Shown: positions 24,807-34,210, counted from the stretch's first letter. The stretch: DNA of 64,000 nt from JASTVH01 sp042862465 (GCA_042862465.1 JASTVH010000005.1:62001-126000); one strand, 5' to 3'. Numbers and translations are program-made. Notes: generated from the letters alone by a model not told the origin.

Positions 24807-25643
24807 TTATTTTTTGGCTTTGTATACGTTTTCGTACACGTAATTGGTGGCGTCCACGAAGCCGTCTATGCTGCCGCAGTCAAATCGGCGCCCCTTGAAT
24901 TGGTAAGCCAGCACACAGCCATTCTTGGCCTGTTCCAGCAGCGCATCGGTAATCTGGATTTCGCCGCCTTTTCCCGGCTCGGTTTTTTCCAGGATGTCGA
25001 AGATGTCCGGTGTCAGAATGTAGCGACCGATAATGGCCAGGTTGGAAGGCGCTTTGTCCTTGGCTGGCTTTTCGACCATGTCCGTGATGCGGTAGAGGCC
25101 GTCTTTCATTGGCTCACCGGCAATGACGCCGTACTTGTGAACCTCCTCCTTGGGTACCTCCTCGATGGCAACGATGCTGCAGCGGAACTGCTTGTAGAGC
25201 CGTACCATCTGGGCCAACACGCCTTCCGGGTGGCCATCGGACACGCAAAAGTCATCTGCCAGCACCACCGCGAAGGGATTGTCACCCATCAGGTTGCGGC
25301 CGGTCAGGATGGCATGGCCGAGACCGCGCATCTCATTTTGGCGGGTAAAGGCGAAGGTGTTGTGGTCGATCAGATCACTGATGGAACTCAGTAACTCTTC
25401 TTTTCCCGTTCCGCGGATCTGATGTTCCAGCTCGTAGCTGATGTCAAAATGATCCTCGATGGCCCGCTTGCCCCGCCCGGTGACGAAACCGAACTCGTGA
25501 ATGCCCGCTTCGGCCGCTTCCTCTACACCATACTGAACCAGCGGCTTGTTGACGATGGGCAGAATTTCCTTCGGCATGGCCTTGGTCGCGGGGAGGAATC
25601 GAGTGCCGTAGCCTGCCACGGGGAAGAGACACTTCTTGATCAT
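24807..25643 (-). CDS. galU: UTP-glucose-1-phosphate uridylyltransferase
   Basis: A 278-residue nucleotidyltransferase making UDP-glucose for envelope glycans. The N-terminal nucleotide-binding signature is MIKKCLFPVAGYGTRFLPAT, followed by KAMPKEILPIVNKPLVQY, and the catalytic region includes VVLADDFCV and YGVIAGEP. The ATG at 25643 gives the normal family N-terminus; the frame is open further upstream. It is divergent from zwf across a 171-nt gap. Confidence 0.95.
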   Translation of the reverse strand: MIKKCLFPVAGYGTRFLPATKAMPKEILPIVNKPLVQYGVEEAAEAGIHEFGFVTGRGKRAIEDHFDISYELEHQIRGTGKEELLSSISDLIDHNTFAFTRQNEMRGLGHAILTGRNLMGDNPFAVVLADDFCVSDGHPEGVLAQMVRLYKQFRCSIVAIEEVPKEEVHKYGVIAGEPMKDGLYRITDMVEKPAKDKAPSNLAIIGRYILTPDIFDILEKTEPGKGGEIQITDALLEQAKNGCVLAYQFKGRRFDCGSIDGFVDATNYVYENVYKAKK

Positions 25644-25814
25644 TCGAAAGTTCCTGTTTAATGAGTGAATTCCTTCATTGGCGCACAGTGTAATCAACTT
25701 GAGACGCAAAATGGATACCCACCGGCGCTTTTACCCACGGCTGGTCAAGCTCAAGATCCTGGTGCCATACTCTGGAATACACCGTTACCCTAACCAAGGA
25801 CAGCCGGTTTCAAC

Positions 25815-27302
25815 ATGAACCAAGTCAAGGAATCCTTCGATCTCGTGCTTTTTGGGGCACGCGGGGATCTGGCACGACGCAAATTGGTGCCGGCCCTGTT
25901 CAGTCTGTTTGCCGGCCAGCAAATGCCGGATCACTGGTCTCTGGTTGGGGTTGGGCGCACCGAAATGGAAAGAGACGCCTATCTGCAACTGGTTCGTGAT
26001 TCCCTCGGCGAGTCGCCGGTCCCCGAGGAGGAACTGGACGCGCATTGGCACCACTTTGCCCGCCATATCGATTACTGCATCCTGGACGTGAGCAACGCGG
26101 AGCAGGTCACACAGCTCAGGACGAAGCTCGACGCCAGTGCCCATACGCTGTTCTACCTGGCAACCCCCGCCGAGCTCTACACCCACATCGCCCATAACCT
26201 CAACCACACCGGACTGATTAACGAGCGCAGCCGGGTGGTGCTGGAAAAACCCATTGGTCTGGATCTGGACACCGCTCGCGAGATATCCGCGGCCATCGGC
26301 ACCTATTTTGACGAGAACCAGATTTATCGAATTGACCATTACCTGGGCAAGGAAACCGTTCAGAACCTGCTGGTGCTGCGTTTTGCCAACACCATTTTCG
26401 AAACCCAGTGGAACCATCGCTACATCGACCACATCCAGATCACCATCAGTGAATCCATCGGTGTCGAGGGGCGGGCCGACTTTTACGAGAGCACCGGTGC
26501 CCTGCGCGACATGGTGCAAAATCACCTTCTGCAGCTGCTTTGCATCACCGCTATGGAGCCCCCGCATCGACTGCATCCCGATGCAGTGCGGGATGAGAAG
26601 GTCAAGGTTCTGCGGGCGTTGCGTCCCCTGGATTCAGCCCGGATTCCGGCCCGTGTCGTGAGGGGGCAATACCGGGCCGGTTCCATCGACGGCCAGCCTG
26701 TAAAGGGATATCTGGACGAGCAGGGCGTTGATCCCACAAGCCGTGTGGAAACCTATGTCGCCATGAAGGTAGAGATCGAAAACTGGCGCTGGGCCGGCGT
26801 GCCTTTCTATCTGCGAACCGGCAAGCGCCTGGGCGAGCGGGCCTGCGAAATTGCGGTGCATTTCAAGGAGGTGCCACACTCCATCTTTGAGCTGCAACAC
26901 CGCTCTACGATGGCAAACCGGCTGGTGTTCCGGTTACAGCCGGACGAGGGAATCAGCCTCTCCCTCTGTGAAAAACAGACCGGAGCGGGCATGAGTGTGC
27001 AGTCCAGTGAACTCAGCCTCAGTCCGGATCGCATGCGTCGTCTGCGCGTGCCAGATGCCTATGAGCGGCTGTTGGCCGATGTGATTGCGGGCAATCAGAC
27101 CCTGTTCGTGCGGGACGATGAATTGATGGCCGCCTGGGAGTGGCTGGATCCGGTCATTCGCCACTGGGAGGATTCCGAGCAACGTCCGGAATTCTATACC
27201 GCCGGAACCTGGGGACCGCCTGCGGCCACGTTGCTGCTCGCACGGGATGGGCGGCTCTGGGACGAAGTGGGCGAAGCCGGCACATCGCAAAAGCAGTATT
27301 GA
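25815..27302 (+). CDS. zwf: Glucose-6-phosphate 1-dehydrogenase
   Basis: A 495-residue enzyme oxidising glucose 6-phosphate to 6-phosphogluconolactone with NAD(P)+. The dinucleotide site is FGARGDLARRKL, the substrate signature is RIDHYLGKE, and VLEKPIGLDL and the C-terminal beta-sheet domain are present. It feeds edd, 34 nt downstream, giving the entry arm of the Entner-Doudoroff route. No pgl or eda is next to them. TGTAAT upstream resembles half of a HexR site but the other half is absent. Confidence 0.96.
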   Translation: MNQVKESFDLVLFGARGDLARRKLVPALFSLFAGQQMPDHWSLVGVGRTEMERDAYLQLVRDSLGESPVPEEELDAHWHHFARHIDYCILDVSNAEQVTQLRTKLDASAHTLFYLATPAELYTHIAHNLNHTGLINERSRVVLEKPIGLDLDTAREISAAIGTYFDENQIYRIDHYLGKETVQNLLVLRFANTIFETQWNHRYIDHIQITISESIGVEGRADFYESTGALRDMVQNHLLQLLCITAMEPPHRLHPDAVRDEKVKVLRALRPLDSARIPARVVRGQYRAGSIDGQPVKGYLDEQGVDPTSRVETYVAMKVEIENWRWAGVPFYLRTGKRLGERACEIAVHFKEVPHSIFELQHRSTMANRLVFRLQPDEGISLSLCEKQTGAGMSVQSSELSLSPDRMRRLRVPDAYERLLADVIAGNQTLFVRDDELMAAWEWLDPVIRHWEDSEQRPEFYTAGTWGPPAATLLLARDGRLWDEVGEAGTSQKQY

Positions 27303-27336
27303 ACGGGAATTCACGCGAATCAGAGGTTGGAAGCCT

Positions 27337-29148
27337 ATGCACCCGGTCGTTGAAAGAGTCACCCAGCGCATTATCGAACGCAGCAGCGGGCCGCGGGACC
27401 GTTATCGGGCCCTGATTCGCCAGGCCAGGCAATCAGGCCCCAATCGGGCCGCGGTATCCTGCACCAATCTCGCTCACAGCTTCGCAGCGTCACCGCCGGA
27501 TGAAAAGCTCATCCTCAAGCAAACCGAGCAGCACGCCAATATTGCCATGGTGTCCGCCTACAATGACCTGCTATCGGCGCACCAGCCCTATGTCCGCTTT
27601 CCCGATGTCATCCGCAAGGCCGTTGCCCGGGAAGGGCATGTGGCGCAGTTTGCCGCCGGTGTGCCCGCCATGTGCGATGGCATCACCCAGGGGCAGCCGG
27701 GGATGGAGCTGTCCCTGTTCTCGCGGGATGTGATTGCCATGGCCACCGCCGTGGCGCTGACCCACAACATATTCGACGGCGTCCTGTGCCTGGGCATCTG
27801 TGACAAGATCGTGCCGGGGCTGCTGATTGGGGCACTGCGGTTCGGGCACCTGCCGGTTATCTTCGTCCCTGGCGGTCCCATGCCTTCCGGACTGCCCAAT
27901 AAGGAAAAGGCCCGCATTCGCGAGGAACATGCCGCCGGCAAGGTGAGCCGGCAGGCGTTGCTGGAGGCTGAAGCACGTTCCTATCACGCCCCGGGGACCT
28001 GCACCTTTTACGGCACCGCCAACACCAACCAGATTCTGATGGAGGTGATGGGGCTGCATTTGCCGGGCGCCTCTTTTGTGCACCCCCACTCACCGCTGCG
28101 GGACCTGTTGACCGAGGCGGCGGCCCGGCGTGTCACCCATATCACCGCGTTGGGCGACGACTACCGGCCGGTGGGCGAGGTGGTGGACGAGCGCACAATG
28201 GTAAACGCCATGGTGGCGCTGCTGGCGACCGCCGGATCGACCAATCACACCATTCACCTGGTGGCCATCGCCCGTGCCGCCGGCATCATCATCAATTGGG
28301 ACGATTTGGCCGACCTGTCACGTGTGGTGCCGCTCATGGCGAGGGTCTACCCCAACGGTGAGGCCGATATCAACGCCTTTGACGCTGCCGGCGGGGTACC
28401 TTTCATGGTCCGGGAGTTACTGACGGCCGGTCTTCTGCATACGGATGTCCGGACGGTGTGGGGCGAATCGCTGTGGGATTACGTGACCAGGCCCGTAGTG
28501 GACAGTGAGGGTGGATTGGCCTGGGAGGCGGCCTACCGTCATTCTGCCGACACAGCCGTGTTGCGGCCGTCGGACGCATCATTCTCACCGGAAAGCGGCC
28601 TTCGTGTGCTGGAGGGCAACCTGGGGCGGGCGATCGTCAAGGTTTCCGCGGTGCCCGAAGACGCCTGGACCATTGAAGCGCCGGCACGCGTCTTTCACAG
28701 CCAACTGGCCCTCAAAGAGGCCTACGAGCGGGGGGAACTGACCGGGGACATGGTTGCGGTGTTACCGGCCCAGGGCCCAAAGGCCAGCGGAATGCCGGAG
28801 CTGCACAAGCTCATGCCGATTCTCGCCAACCTGCAGGCCAACGGTCAGAAAGTGGCCCTGGTCACCGATGGCCGGCTCTCGGGGGCCTCGGGCAAAGTCC
28901 TTAGCGCCATTCATGTGACACCGGAGGTCGCCTGCGGCGGTCGGCTGGGTGAGGTGGCCAACGGTGACCGTATTCGTATTGACGCCAATACCGGCGAACT
29001 GACCTGGCTTGGCGGTGATGCGGATAGCCCTCGCGCGGTGCGTTGGGAGCGGACCAACGAAGGGTTGGGGCGGGAGCTGTTTCAGGGCATGCGGGACAAC
29101 GTTACTTCCGCGGAGGAAGGGGCCACCACCTTTAACTGGACGCCCTGA
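27337..29148 (+). CDS. edd: Phosphogluconate dehydratase
   Basis: A 603-residue enzyme, the same length as E. coli Edd, converting 6-phosphogluconate to 2-keto-3-deoxy-6-phosphogluconate. IlvD/Edd-family signatures include AMCDGITQGQPGMELSLFSR, CDKIVPGLLIGAL, GTCTFYGTANTNQ and VTDGRLSGASGKV; conserved cysteines ligate the [4Fe-4S] cluster. The ATG at 27337 follows GAGG; the open frame reaches back into zwf but that start is unlikely. It ends 12 nt from the convergent nuclease gene. Confidence 0.96.
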   Translation: MHPVVERVTQRIIERSSGPRDRYRALIRQARQSGPNRAAVSCTNLAHSFAASPPDEKLILKQTEQHANIAMVSAYNDLLSAHQPYVRFPDVIRKAVAREGHVAQFAAGVPAMCDGITQGQPGMELSLFSRDVIAMATAVALTHNIFDGVLCLGICDKIVPGLLIGALRFGHLPVIFVPGGPMPSGLPNKEKARIREEHAAGKVSRQALLEAEARSYHAPGTCTFYGTANTNQILMEVMGLHLPGASFVHPHSPLRDLLTEAAARRVTHITALGDDYRPVGEVVDERTMVNAMVALLATAGSTNHTIHLVAIARAAGIIINWDDLADLSRVVPLMARVYPNGEADINAFDAAGGVPFMVRELLTAGLLHTDVRTVWGESLWDYVTRPVVDSEGGLAWEAAYRHSADTAVLRPSDASFSPESGLRVLEGNLGRAIVKVSAVPEDAWTIEAPARVFHSQLALKEAYERGELTGDMVAVLPAQGPKASGMPELHKLMPILANLQANGQKVALVTDGRLSGASGKVLSAIHVTPEVACGGRLGEVANGDRIRIDANTGELTWLGGDADSPRAVRWERTNEGLGRELFQGMRDNVTSAEEGATTFNWTP

Positions 29149-29160
29149 GGCTCCTCTTTT

Positions 29161-30813
29161 TCATACCTGCGTCGTGGTTTGTTGCCAGCTGACGTGACAC
29201 AGGGTAACCGGCAGGTCATGGCTCATGGCGTAATGCAGCCAGCGCTGTTGGTTATCCTGCAGGCGGTCGCCGGGGCCTTTGACCTCGATCAGGCGATAGC
29301 GTCGCTCGACCGGCCAGAACTGCACCAGATCCGGCAGCCCCGAGCGGTGGCCGCGGACATCCTGCAGCAGCCTTTGAAACCAGAGGCGGAGATGACTTGC
29401 CGGAATGCATTGCAGAGCGTGTTCCAGTAGGGACCTGTCGAGCCTTGTCCAGTTCACCCACAGGCTTTGAATGCCCCATTTCTGCTCGTAACGGCGACGG
29501 ACCTGGTCGATGTAGCTGCCGTCTTCCAGCGTCTTCAGTGCCGCATTGAACAGATCCTGCCGTCGCGTCACAAAATCGGTCCTGTGGAGGTCAGCCGGCG
29601 CCGACTGGAAAGGATGAAAGAACGCGCCCGGCAAGGGCGCAAACAGGGCGTCCCAGCACAGTAACCCAAACAGACCGGTGATCAGGGCGTTTTCAACATA
29701 ATGCACCTCGCCGCCGGACGTCGTCTCCAGTGCTTCGGCTGCCAGCAGTTCCACGGGGACGGGGCGGGAAGGGAGTCTGAAATCCAGGCGCGGCGTCGCG
29801 GGCCGGCGTGAATTCGGTGACACCGGGAACCCCAGTTTGCGATGCAGGCGGGGGAGGGTGCGCCGGATCATTTGCTCCTCGGCCTCCCCGCCGGGGGCTG
29901 ACAGAGCGTCCTGGGCCAGTGCCAGGGCCTGGGCGGGCAAATCCTTTCGCTCCAGCACCCGGATCTGACGAAAGCGTGTTTCCGGGTGGTGGCTTCGCCG
30001 ATAGAGCGTTAGTGCCTGATCCAGGTCTTCCAGTCGTTCACAATGCCTTGCCAGCTCGAACAGTAGGCGCGAGCGGCGTTCTTCCAGCCAGGCATTATCC
30101 GGCCGTGACGGCGTTATATGCGCCAGCGTCTCAGCCAGGGTCGCCTCACCGTCCTCGAAGCGTTTGCGGTTTTCGTGCAGCGTCAGGTAGTCATCGAGAT
30201 CCCGGCGACAGTTGAAAGCGCGGGATTCTTCGCTCAGGGGAACGTTTTCAAAGTGGTAGAGACCCAGCTCGGTAAGCACGAACTCGCGCCAATCCTGGTG
30301 GAGATTGCCAAAGAACATGAGCCGGAAGCGACCGCAGATGGGCATGATTACAAGCCGGTACACGCGATCGCCCAGCCCGGGGCACCACGCTTGCAGCGTC
30401 ATTTGGTCCTCGATTAATCCAATGGCGGCTTCTGCCAGATCTTTCTTCGACGCGCGGGGGTAATCATTGGCCAAAGGCAGATGGTTGCGCAGTTCCTGGA
30501 GTGTTGTCTGACGAAACAACTCCTTTACGGACAGGCGCGGGCGATCGTCCACCCAGCCGGCCTGCACCAGCGGTGCCATGGCCGTATCCGTGCAGCCGAT
30601 TTCGTCGTAGTTCAGCCGGCTGTGACGAAAAAGCTCACCCTGTCTCATCACCATCCTGACCAATAGCGCCTGGGAAGGCAGGGGAACCTGGCGAAAGCCA
30701 TACAGAAACGCCAGCTCTTCTGTGGTCAACAAGTCGCGGTAGCGTTGTTCGAGCCAGTCCAGAACCTGGTGAAAGTTGGCAAGGTAATAGCGGGGATCGT
30801 CGAGTTCGGCCAT
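29161..30813 (-). CDS. FAN1-type VRR-NUC structure-specific nuclease
   Basis: A 550-residue protein. The C-terminal VRR-NUC domain shows the PD-(D/E)xK core: HRSGLPDLV with Asp495, then LIEVKGPGDRLQDNQQRW with Glu510, Lys512 and the conserved Gln/Trp. The N-terminal part (about 1-110, YDEIGCTDT, LSVKELFRQ) resembles the SAP/DNA-binding region of bacterial FAN1, and the middle is helical. FAN1 unhooks interstrand crosslinks and cuts 5' flaps. The usual neighbouring DinG-like helicase is absent. A LexA-like box lies 15 nt upstream of the start, so SOS induction is likely. Confidence 0.85.
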   Translation of the reverse strand: MAELDDPRYYLANFHQVLDWLEQRYRDLLTTEELAFLYGFRQVPLPSQALLVRMVMRQGELFRHSRLNYDEIGCTDTAMAPLVQAGWVDDRPRLSVKELFRQTTLQELRNHLPLANDYPRASKKDLAEAAIGLIEDQMTLQAWCPGLGDRVYRLVIMPICGRFRLMFFGNLHQDWREFVLTELGLYHFENVPLSEESRAFNCRRDLDDYLTLHENRKRFEDGEATLAETLAHITPSRPDNAWLEERRSRLLFELARHCERLEDLDQALTLYRRSHHPETRFRQIRVLERKDLPAQALALAQDALSAPGGEAEEQMIRRTLPRLHRKLGFPVSPNSRRPATPRLDFRLPSRPVPVELLAAEALETTSGGEVHYVENALITGLFGLLCWDALFAPLPGAFFHPFQSAPADLHRTDFVTRRQDLFNAALKTLEDGSYIDQVRRRYEQKWGIQSLWVNWTRLDRSLLEHALQCIPASHLRLWFQRLLQDVRGHRSGLPDLVQFWPVERRYRLIEVKGPGDRLQDNQQRWLHYAMSHDLPVTLCHVSWQQTTTQV

Positions 30814-30827
30814 GAGGTGCTAAAAGT

Positions 30828-30843
30828 GTGTATGTATATACAG
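30828..30843 (-). promoter_or_regulatory. Probable LexA (SOS) box upstream of the FAN1-type gene
   Basis: On the gene's strand this reads CTGTATATACATACAC, matching CTGT-N8-ACAG at 7 of 8 fixed positions with an AT-rich core. It ends 15 nt before the nuclease start codon, where bound LexA would block transcription. Confidence 0.6.
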
Positions 30844-30970
30844 TTTATCAGGTGCGATACGGGGAACCAATTTGTCGTACATCGGCTGTCATCAGACTGT
30901 CCCCGGAACGTCACTGCCACGTCATGGGCATTTTGCAGGCTGACCATAAACCTGCAGCAAATGAAAGGGG

Positions 30971-31804
30971 GTGGCTTTGTACCGGTACCGGAGCGTGTTC
31001 ATATCCGATCTTCATCTGGGGTCGCCTGATTGCCAGGCGTACTACCTCTACGATTTCCTCAAGACCGTTCGCTGTGAAACCCTCTATCTGGTAGGCGATA
31101 TCGTCGATCTGATTGCCATGCAGCGCAAGGTTTACCTGCCAGAAAGCCATCGCCGTGTAGCGCGCCGTCTGGTGGCTTTGGCCAGAGAAGGTACGCGGGT
31201 GGTCTACATTCCCGGCAACCACGATGAGTTTTTCCGCAGTTTTTGTGGCCAGCATCTCGCCGGCATCGAATTCCAGCGCACCGCGCTGCATGTGACCGCC
31301 GATGGGCGCCGATTCAGGGTTTGTCACGGAGACCAGTTCGACCAGGTGGTTCGGTACAGCCCCCTGATGTTCCTGGTCGGGGATCATGCCCACGGCCTGC
31401 TACTGTGGCTCAACCGATGGCTGAACCGCTGGCGGCGAGTGCGGGGGCAGCCCTATTGGTCGCTGGCGGCCTATCTGAAGCAGCGTATCGGAAAGGCCCG
31501 GGCCTTTATCGACAGATTTGAACGTGCCGCGTTGGCTGCGGCCGAGCGGGGCAGGGCCGACGGTTACATCTGTGGTCACATCCACTCCGCAGGATTCCGG
31601 GCCGGGAACAACGGCCTGTACTGCAACGACGGAGACTGGGTGGAGCACTGCACCGCGCTGGTGGAGGATGACAGCGGTGCCCTGAGCTTGCTGCACTGGT
31701 CGGAAAGGCCGCAGATCATTGCCCGTGAACCTGCACTGGCAGCGGATCCTGGCCAGGCGCTACCCGTTGGACCGCTTGCCTCCCGTACGACGGTTTCTGG
31801 TTAG
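30971..31804 (+). CDS. LpxH-like UDP-2,3-diacylglucosamine diphosphatase family metallophosphoesterase
   Basis: A calcineurin-type phosphoesterase of about 277 residues. Metal motifs are in order: ISDLHLG, LVGDIVDL, IPGNHD, CHGDQFD and CGHIHSAG. This long form resembles LpxH-like proteins that hydrolyse UDP-2,3-diacylglucosamine in lipid A synthesis, but sequence alone does not separate it from other phosphoesterases. The start is uncertain: GTG 30971 sits almost on the AAAGGGG, so TTG 30977 may be the true start. It is divergent from the FAN1-type gene. Confidence 0.78.
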   Translation: MALYRYRSVFISDLHLGSPDCQAYYLYDFLKTVRCETLYLVGDIVDLIAMQRKVYLPESHRRVARRLVALAREGTRVVYIPGNHDEFFRSFCGQHLAGIEFQRTALHVTADGRRFRVCHGDQFDQVVRYSPLMFLVGDHAHGLLLWLNRWLNRWRRVRGQPYWSLAAYLKQRIGKARAFIDRFERAALAAAERGRADGYICGHIHSAGFRAGNNGLYCNDGDWVEHCTALVEDDSGALSLLHWSERPQIIAREPALAADPGQALPVGPLASRTTVSG

Positions 31805-31813
31805 GCGTTGATT

Positions 31814-32179
31814 TTAGTCGCCCCTGCGTTCCGCCAGCGCCTGGCATTCCAGGCAGAGTGAAACTTCCGGCCGTGCCTGCAGGCGTTTCAGGGCAATCGG
31901 TTCATCACATTCCCGGCAGCAGCCAAAATCGCCGCTCCCGATACGGTGTAAGGCGCGGCGAATGCCCCTCAATTGCTGCTCGTACTGGACGACGTTGGCT
32001 GCGGCCATGGCCTGTTGCTGGAGAGCGTCGCCGCGCGATACCCGTCCGGTACTCTGCTGATCGAGTTCCACGGTCCGGGAGCGCTCACGCGCTGTTTGCA
32101 GCGCCTCCTCAATGGCTTCTGCCCGTTTTTCCAGCTGTTGCTTGAAGCCGGCCAGTTGAGCTGCCGTCAGCGCACTCAT
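31814..32179 (-). CDS. TraR/DksA-family zinc finger protein
   Basis: A 121-residue protein with an N-terminal coiled coil (about 8-85, FKQQLEKRAEAIEEALQTAR) and a C-terminal four-cysteine zinc finger (CRECDEPI ... SLCLEC). DksA-like proteins insert the coiled-coil tip into the RNA polymerase secondary channel. It is shorter than E. coli DksA (151), and the tip lacks the clear DxxDxA acidic pair, so a full DksA role is uncertain. Its ATG overlaps the thioesterase stop by four bases. Confidence 0.85.
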   Translation of the reverse strand: MSALTAAQLAGFKQQLEKRAEAIEEALQTARERSRTVELDQQSTGRVSRGDALQQQAMAAANVVQYEQQLRGIRRALHRIGSGDFGCCRECDEPIALKRLQARPEVSLCLECQALAERRGD

Positions 32180-32718
32180 CGGAGCTCTCCGGTGGGATTG
32201 TGCGTGGAGCGGCCCTCGCGGTAATCCTTTAGCGCCGAGCGCATATCCAGACGGGCCTGCCGGCGCAGATCGGCTTCCCCAAAACGGCGTTTCTGCTCGG
32301 CGGTTTCCGGAATGACCTGGGGCACCTCGGTGGGGTGCCCCTCCTCGTCCAGGGCCACAAACGTCATGTAAGCCGACACGACATGGCGGTGCTCGCCGGT
32401 ATAGCTGTTCTCGGCCACTACTTTCGTTCCCAGTTCCATGGAAGAGCCCCAGGCGCGGTTCAGCGATACGCGGAACAGCAGGGTTTCATTGGCACGGGCC
32501 GGTGCCGTGAAGTGCAGGCTGTCGATGGATGCCGTCACGCACACCCGTCCGGAATGGCGTTCGGCCACAACCAGGCTCAGGCGGTCGCACAGGCCCATGA
32601 TGAGTCCACCAAAAACGCTGTCGTTGGCATTGAGGTCATTGGGGAACACCTTGTAAACGTGTTCATTGATGGCAGACTCGGCAACGGGTTTGCCTGTTAG
32701 CGAGGCATCCTCGGACAT
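32176..32718 (-). CDS. Hotdog-fold acyl-CoA thioesterase (YciA/BFIT type)
   Basis: A 180-residue protein with a single acyl-CoA hotdog domain: VFPNDLNANDSVFGGLIMGLC with the catalytic Asn/Asp region, then VTASIDSLHFTAPARANETL and VSAYMTFVALDEEGHP. It likely hydrolyses medium or long-chain acyl-CoA in the cytoplasm. The ATG at 32718 is preceded by AGAAG; the longer frame upstream overlaps the msrA promoter region. It forms an overlapping pair with the DksA-like gene and is divergent from msrA. Confidence 0.85.
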   Translation of the reverse strand: MSEDASLTGKPVAESAINEHVYKVFPNDLNANDSVFGGLIMGLCDRLSLVVAERHSGRVCVTASIDSLHFTAPARANETLLFRVSLNRAWGSSMELGTKVVAENSYTGEHRHVVSAYMTFVALDEEGHPTEVPQVIPETAEQKRRFGEADLRRQARLDMRSALKDYREGRSTHNPTGELR

Positions 32719-32823
32719 GGCTTCTTTTCTCCCTGATAAACTGATATAGAATCGAGTCATACCATAACGCTGTCGACTGCGAGGGGGAACCGGCCCCGAA
32801 CTTTCAGCCAAGGAGGTACCACC

Positions 32824-33480
32824 ATGACCCTGAAGGGCCACAAAAGTTTAATGCCCGAGCCTGAAGATGCGCTTCCAGGCCGTGACCAGCCGATCGAGAC
32901 GGCAGAGACCCATTATGTGAACGGGCAGCCCCTGAAACCGCCTTTTCCGGACGGAATGGAGGAAGTCCAGTTTGGCATGGGCTGCTTCTGGGGCGCCGAG
33001 CGCTGTTTCTGGTCGCTGGACGGTGTCTACGTGACAGCAGTGGGATACAGCGGAGGTTACACGCCCAACCCCACCTATGACGAGGTATGCAGCGGCCAGA
33101 CCGGTCATGCTGAAACCGTGCGGGTGATCTTCGACCCGGAAAAACTCAGTTTCGACAGTCTGCTCAAGGTGTTCTGGGAAAACCATGATCCGACCCAGGG
33201 CATGCGGCAGGGCAACGATGTGGGGACGCAATACCGCTCCGTCATCTATACCACGACGGACGAGCAGTTCGATCGCGCCATGGCCAGCAGGGATCGCTAC
33301 GAAGAGGCGCTGGAAGCGGCCGGTCATGGCGAAATTACCACCGAAATCCGCCAGGCGGGTCCCTTCTATTACGCCGAAGCCTATCACCAGCAGTATCTGG
33401 CCAAGAATCCGGCCGGCTATTGCGGCTTGGGGGGAACCGGTGTGGCCTGCCCGGTAGGGCTGCTGGAGCAGGGGGGATAA
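32824..33480 (+). CDS. msrA: Peptide-methionine (S)-S-oxide reductase MsrA
   Basis: A 218-residue enzyme repairing methionine S-sulfoxide. The catalytic motif is GCFWGAER (Cys54), with YSGGYTPNPTYDEVCSG and resolving cysteines Cys200 and Cys209 near the C-terminus (GYCGLGGTGVACPVG), equivalent to E. coli Cys198 and Cys206. It has the long E. coli-type N-terminal extension and no signal peptide. An AAGGAGG ribosome-binding site precedes the ATG. Confidence 0.96.
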   Translation: MTLKGHKSLMPEPEDALPGRDQPIETAETHYVNGQPLKPPFPDGMEEVQFGMGCFWGAERCFWSLDGVYVTAVGYSGGYTPNPTYDEVCSGQTGHAETVRVIFDPEKLSFDSLLKVFWENHDPTQGMRQGNDVGTQYRSVIYTTTDEQFDRAMASRDRYEEALEAAGHGEITTEIRQAGPFYYAEAYHQQYLAKNPAGYCGLGGTGVACPVGLLEQGG

Positions 33481-33519
33481 CCAACGATCTTCCCGGTCCA
33501 GCCCCGGAGTGTCAGGCAT

Positions 33520-33544
33520 AAAAAAGGCCCCTCAAAGAGGGGCC
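33520..33544 (-). terminator. Rho-independent terminator for the gene at 33680-34117
   Basis: On the minus strand GGCCCCTC-TTT-GAGGGGCC forms an 8-bp stem followed by TTTTTT. It lies 136 nt beyond the stop of the minus-strand gene. An AGGTCAGCT direct repeat (33547-33555, 33562-33570) and a CCGCGG-GTAA-CCGCGG palindrome (33612-33627) lie in between. Confidence 0.8.
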
Positions 33545-33679
33545 ACAGGTCAGCTTCGGAGAGGTCAGCTGATGGAGCCTAATGGCTCACGGGGTTTAAA
33601 GCCTTACACCACCGCGGGTAACCGCGGCCTGGACAGGTTTGGGGAGGCGCCATCCTTCGACAGCGGCTCGATAGCCCGT

Positions 33680-34117
33680 CTACGCGTCGGCGGATTTGCC
33701 GGCGTCGGCGTTATCGCGCTTGGTCAGCGCGGTCGCCTTTTCAATCAATTCCCGAACTTGGGTTTCGGCCGTGTCCGCGTATTCGGTAATACGGGGACGC
33801 AGATTCTGCTCGTACGCCTCTTCGGCGCGGGTCCGGGCATAGGCTGAAGTCATGTAGGCGTTCCAGGACAGGCGCTTGCGCGTGTCATAGGTTGCCGCGT
33901 CCAGATTCAGCATCAGATTCTTGAGCGTCGGGTTCTTGGCCCGCAGTTGGGTGACCACGTCGCCCAGACTTTTCACCTGGTTCAGGTCGACGCCCAGTTC
34001 TTTCAGTATAGCCTTCAATTCACCGCTTGCGCGGGTGAACTGCTGGTTGAGGGCTTCCTGCAGTTCGCCCTTCACGTTGGTGATCTGTTCGAGGGACTGC
34101 TTCAGTCGGTCCTGCAT
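33680..34117 (-). CDS. Small helical protein of unknown function (phasin-like character)
   Basis: A 145-residue protein, almost entirely predicted helix and rich in Ala, Lys, Glu and Gln, without cysteine, signal peptide or membrane segment. Visible segments are LKQSLEQITNVKGELQEALN, a conserved-looking LRAKNPTLKNLMLNLDAATY, and a repetitive C-terminus (ETQVRELIEKATALTKR) ending in an Ala/Asp/Lys tail. The composition recalls phasins or other amphipathic coiled-coil proteins, but I do not recognise the family. It has its own terminator and a 93-nt gap to ribE, so it is probably a single-gene transcript. Confidence 0.6.
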   Translation of the reverse strand: MQDRLKQSLEQITNVKGELQEALNQQFTRASGELKAILKELGVDLNQVKSLGDVVTQLRAKNPTLKNLMLNLDAATYDTRKRLSWNAYMTSAYARTRAEEAYEQNLRPRITEYADTAETQVRELIEKATALTKRDNADAGKSADA

Positions 34118-34210
34118 GTTCCGTACTCTCGTCTCGTTCAGTCGTCATTGCGTTATGAAACAAAAGTTACGGAAAAAAATTAGAATAATCACCCTAATCG
34201 TGACAGGGAG

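Noticed and set aside
25644..25814. Possible HexR site upstream of zwf
   Set aside because: Only one half-site (TGTAAT) is present and the matching inverted half is missing.
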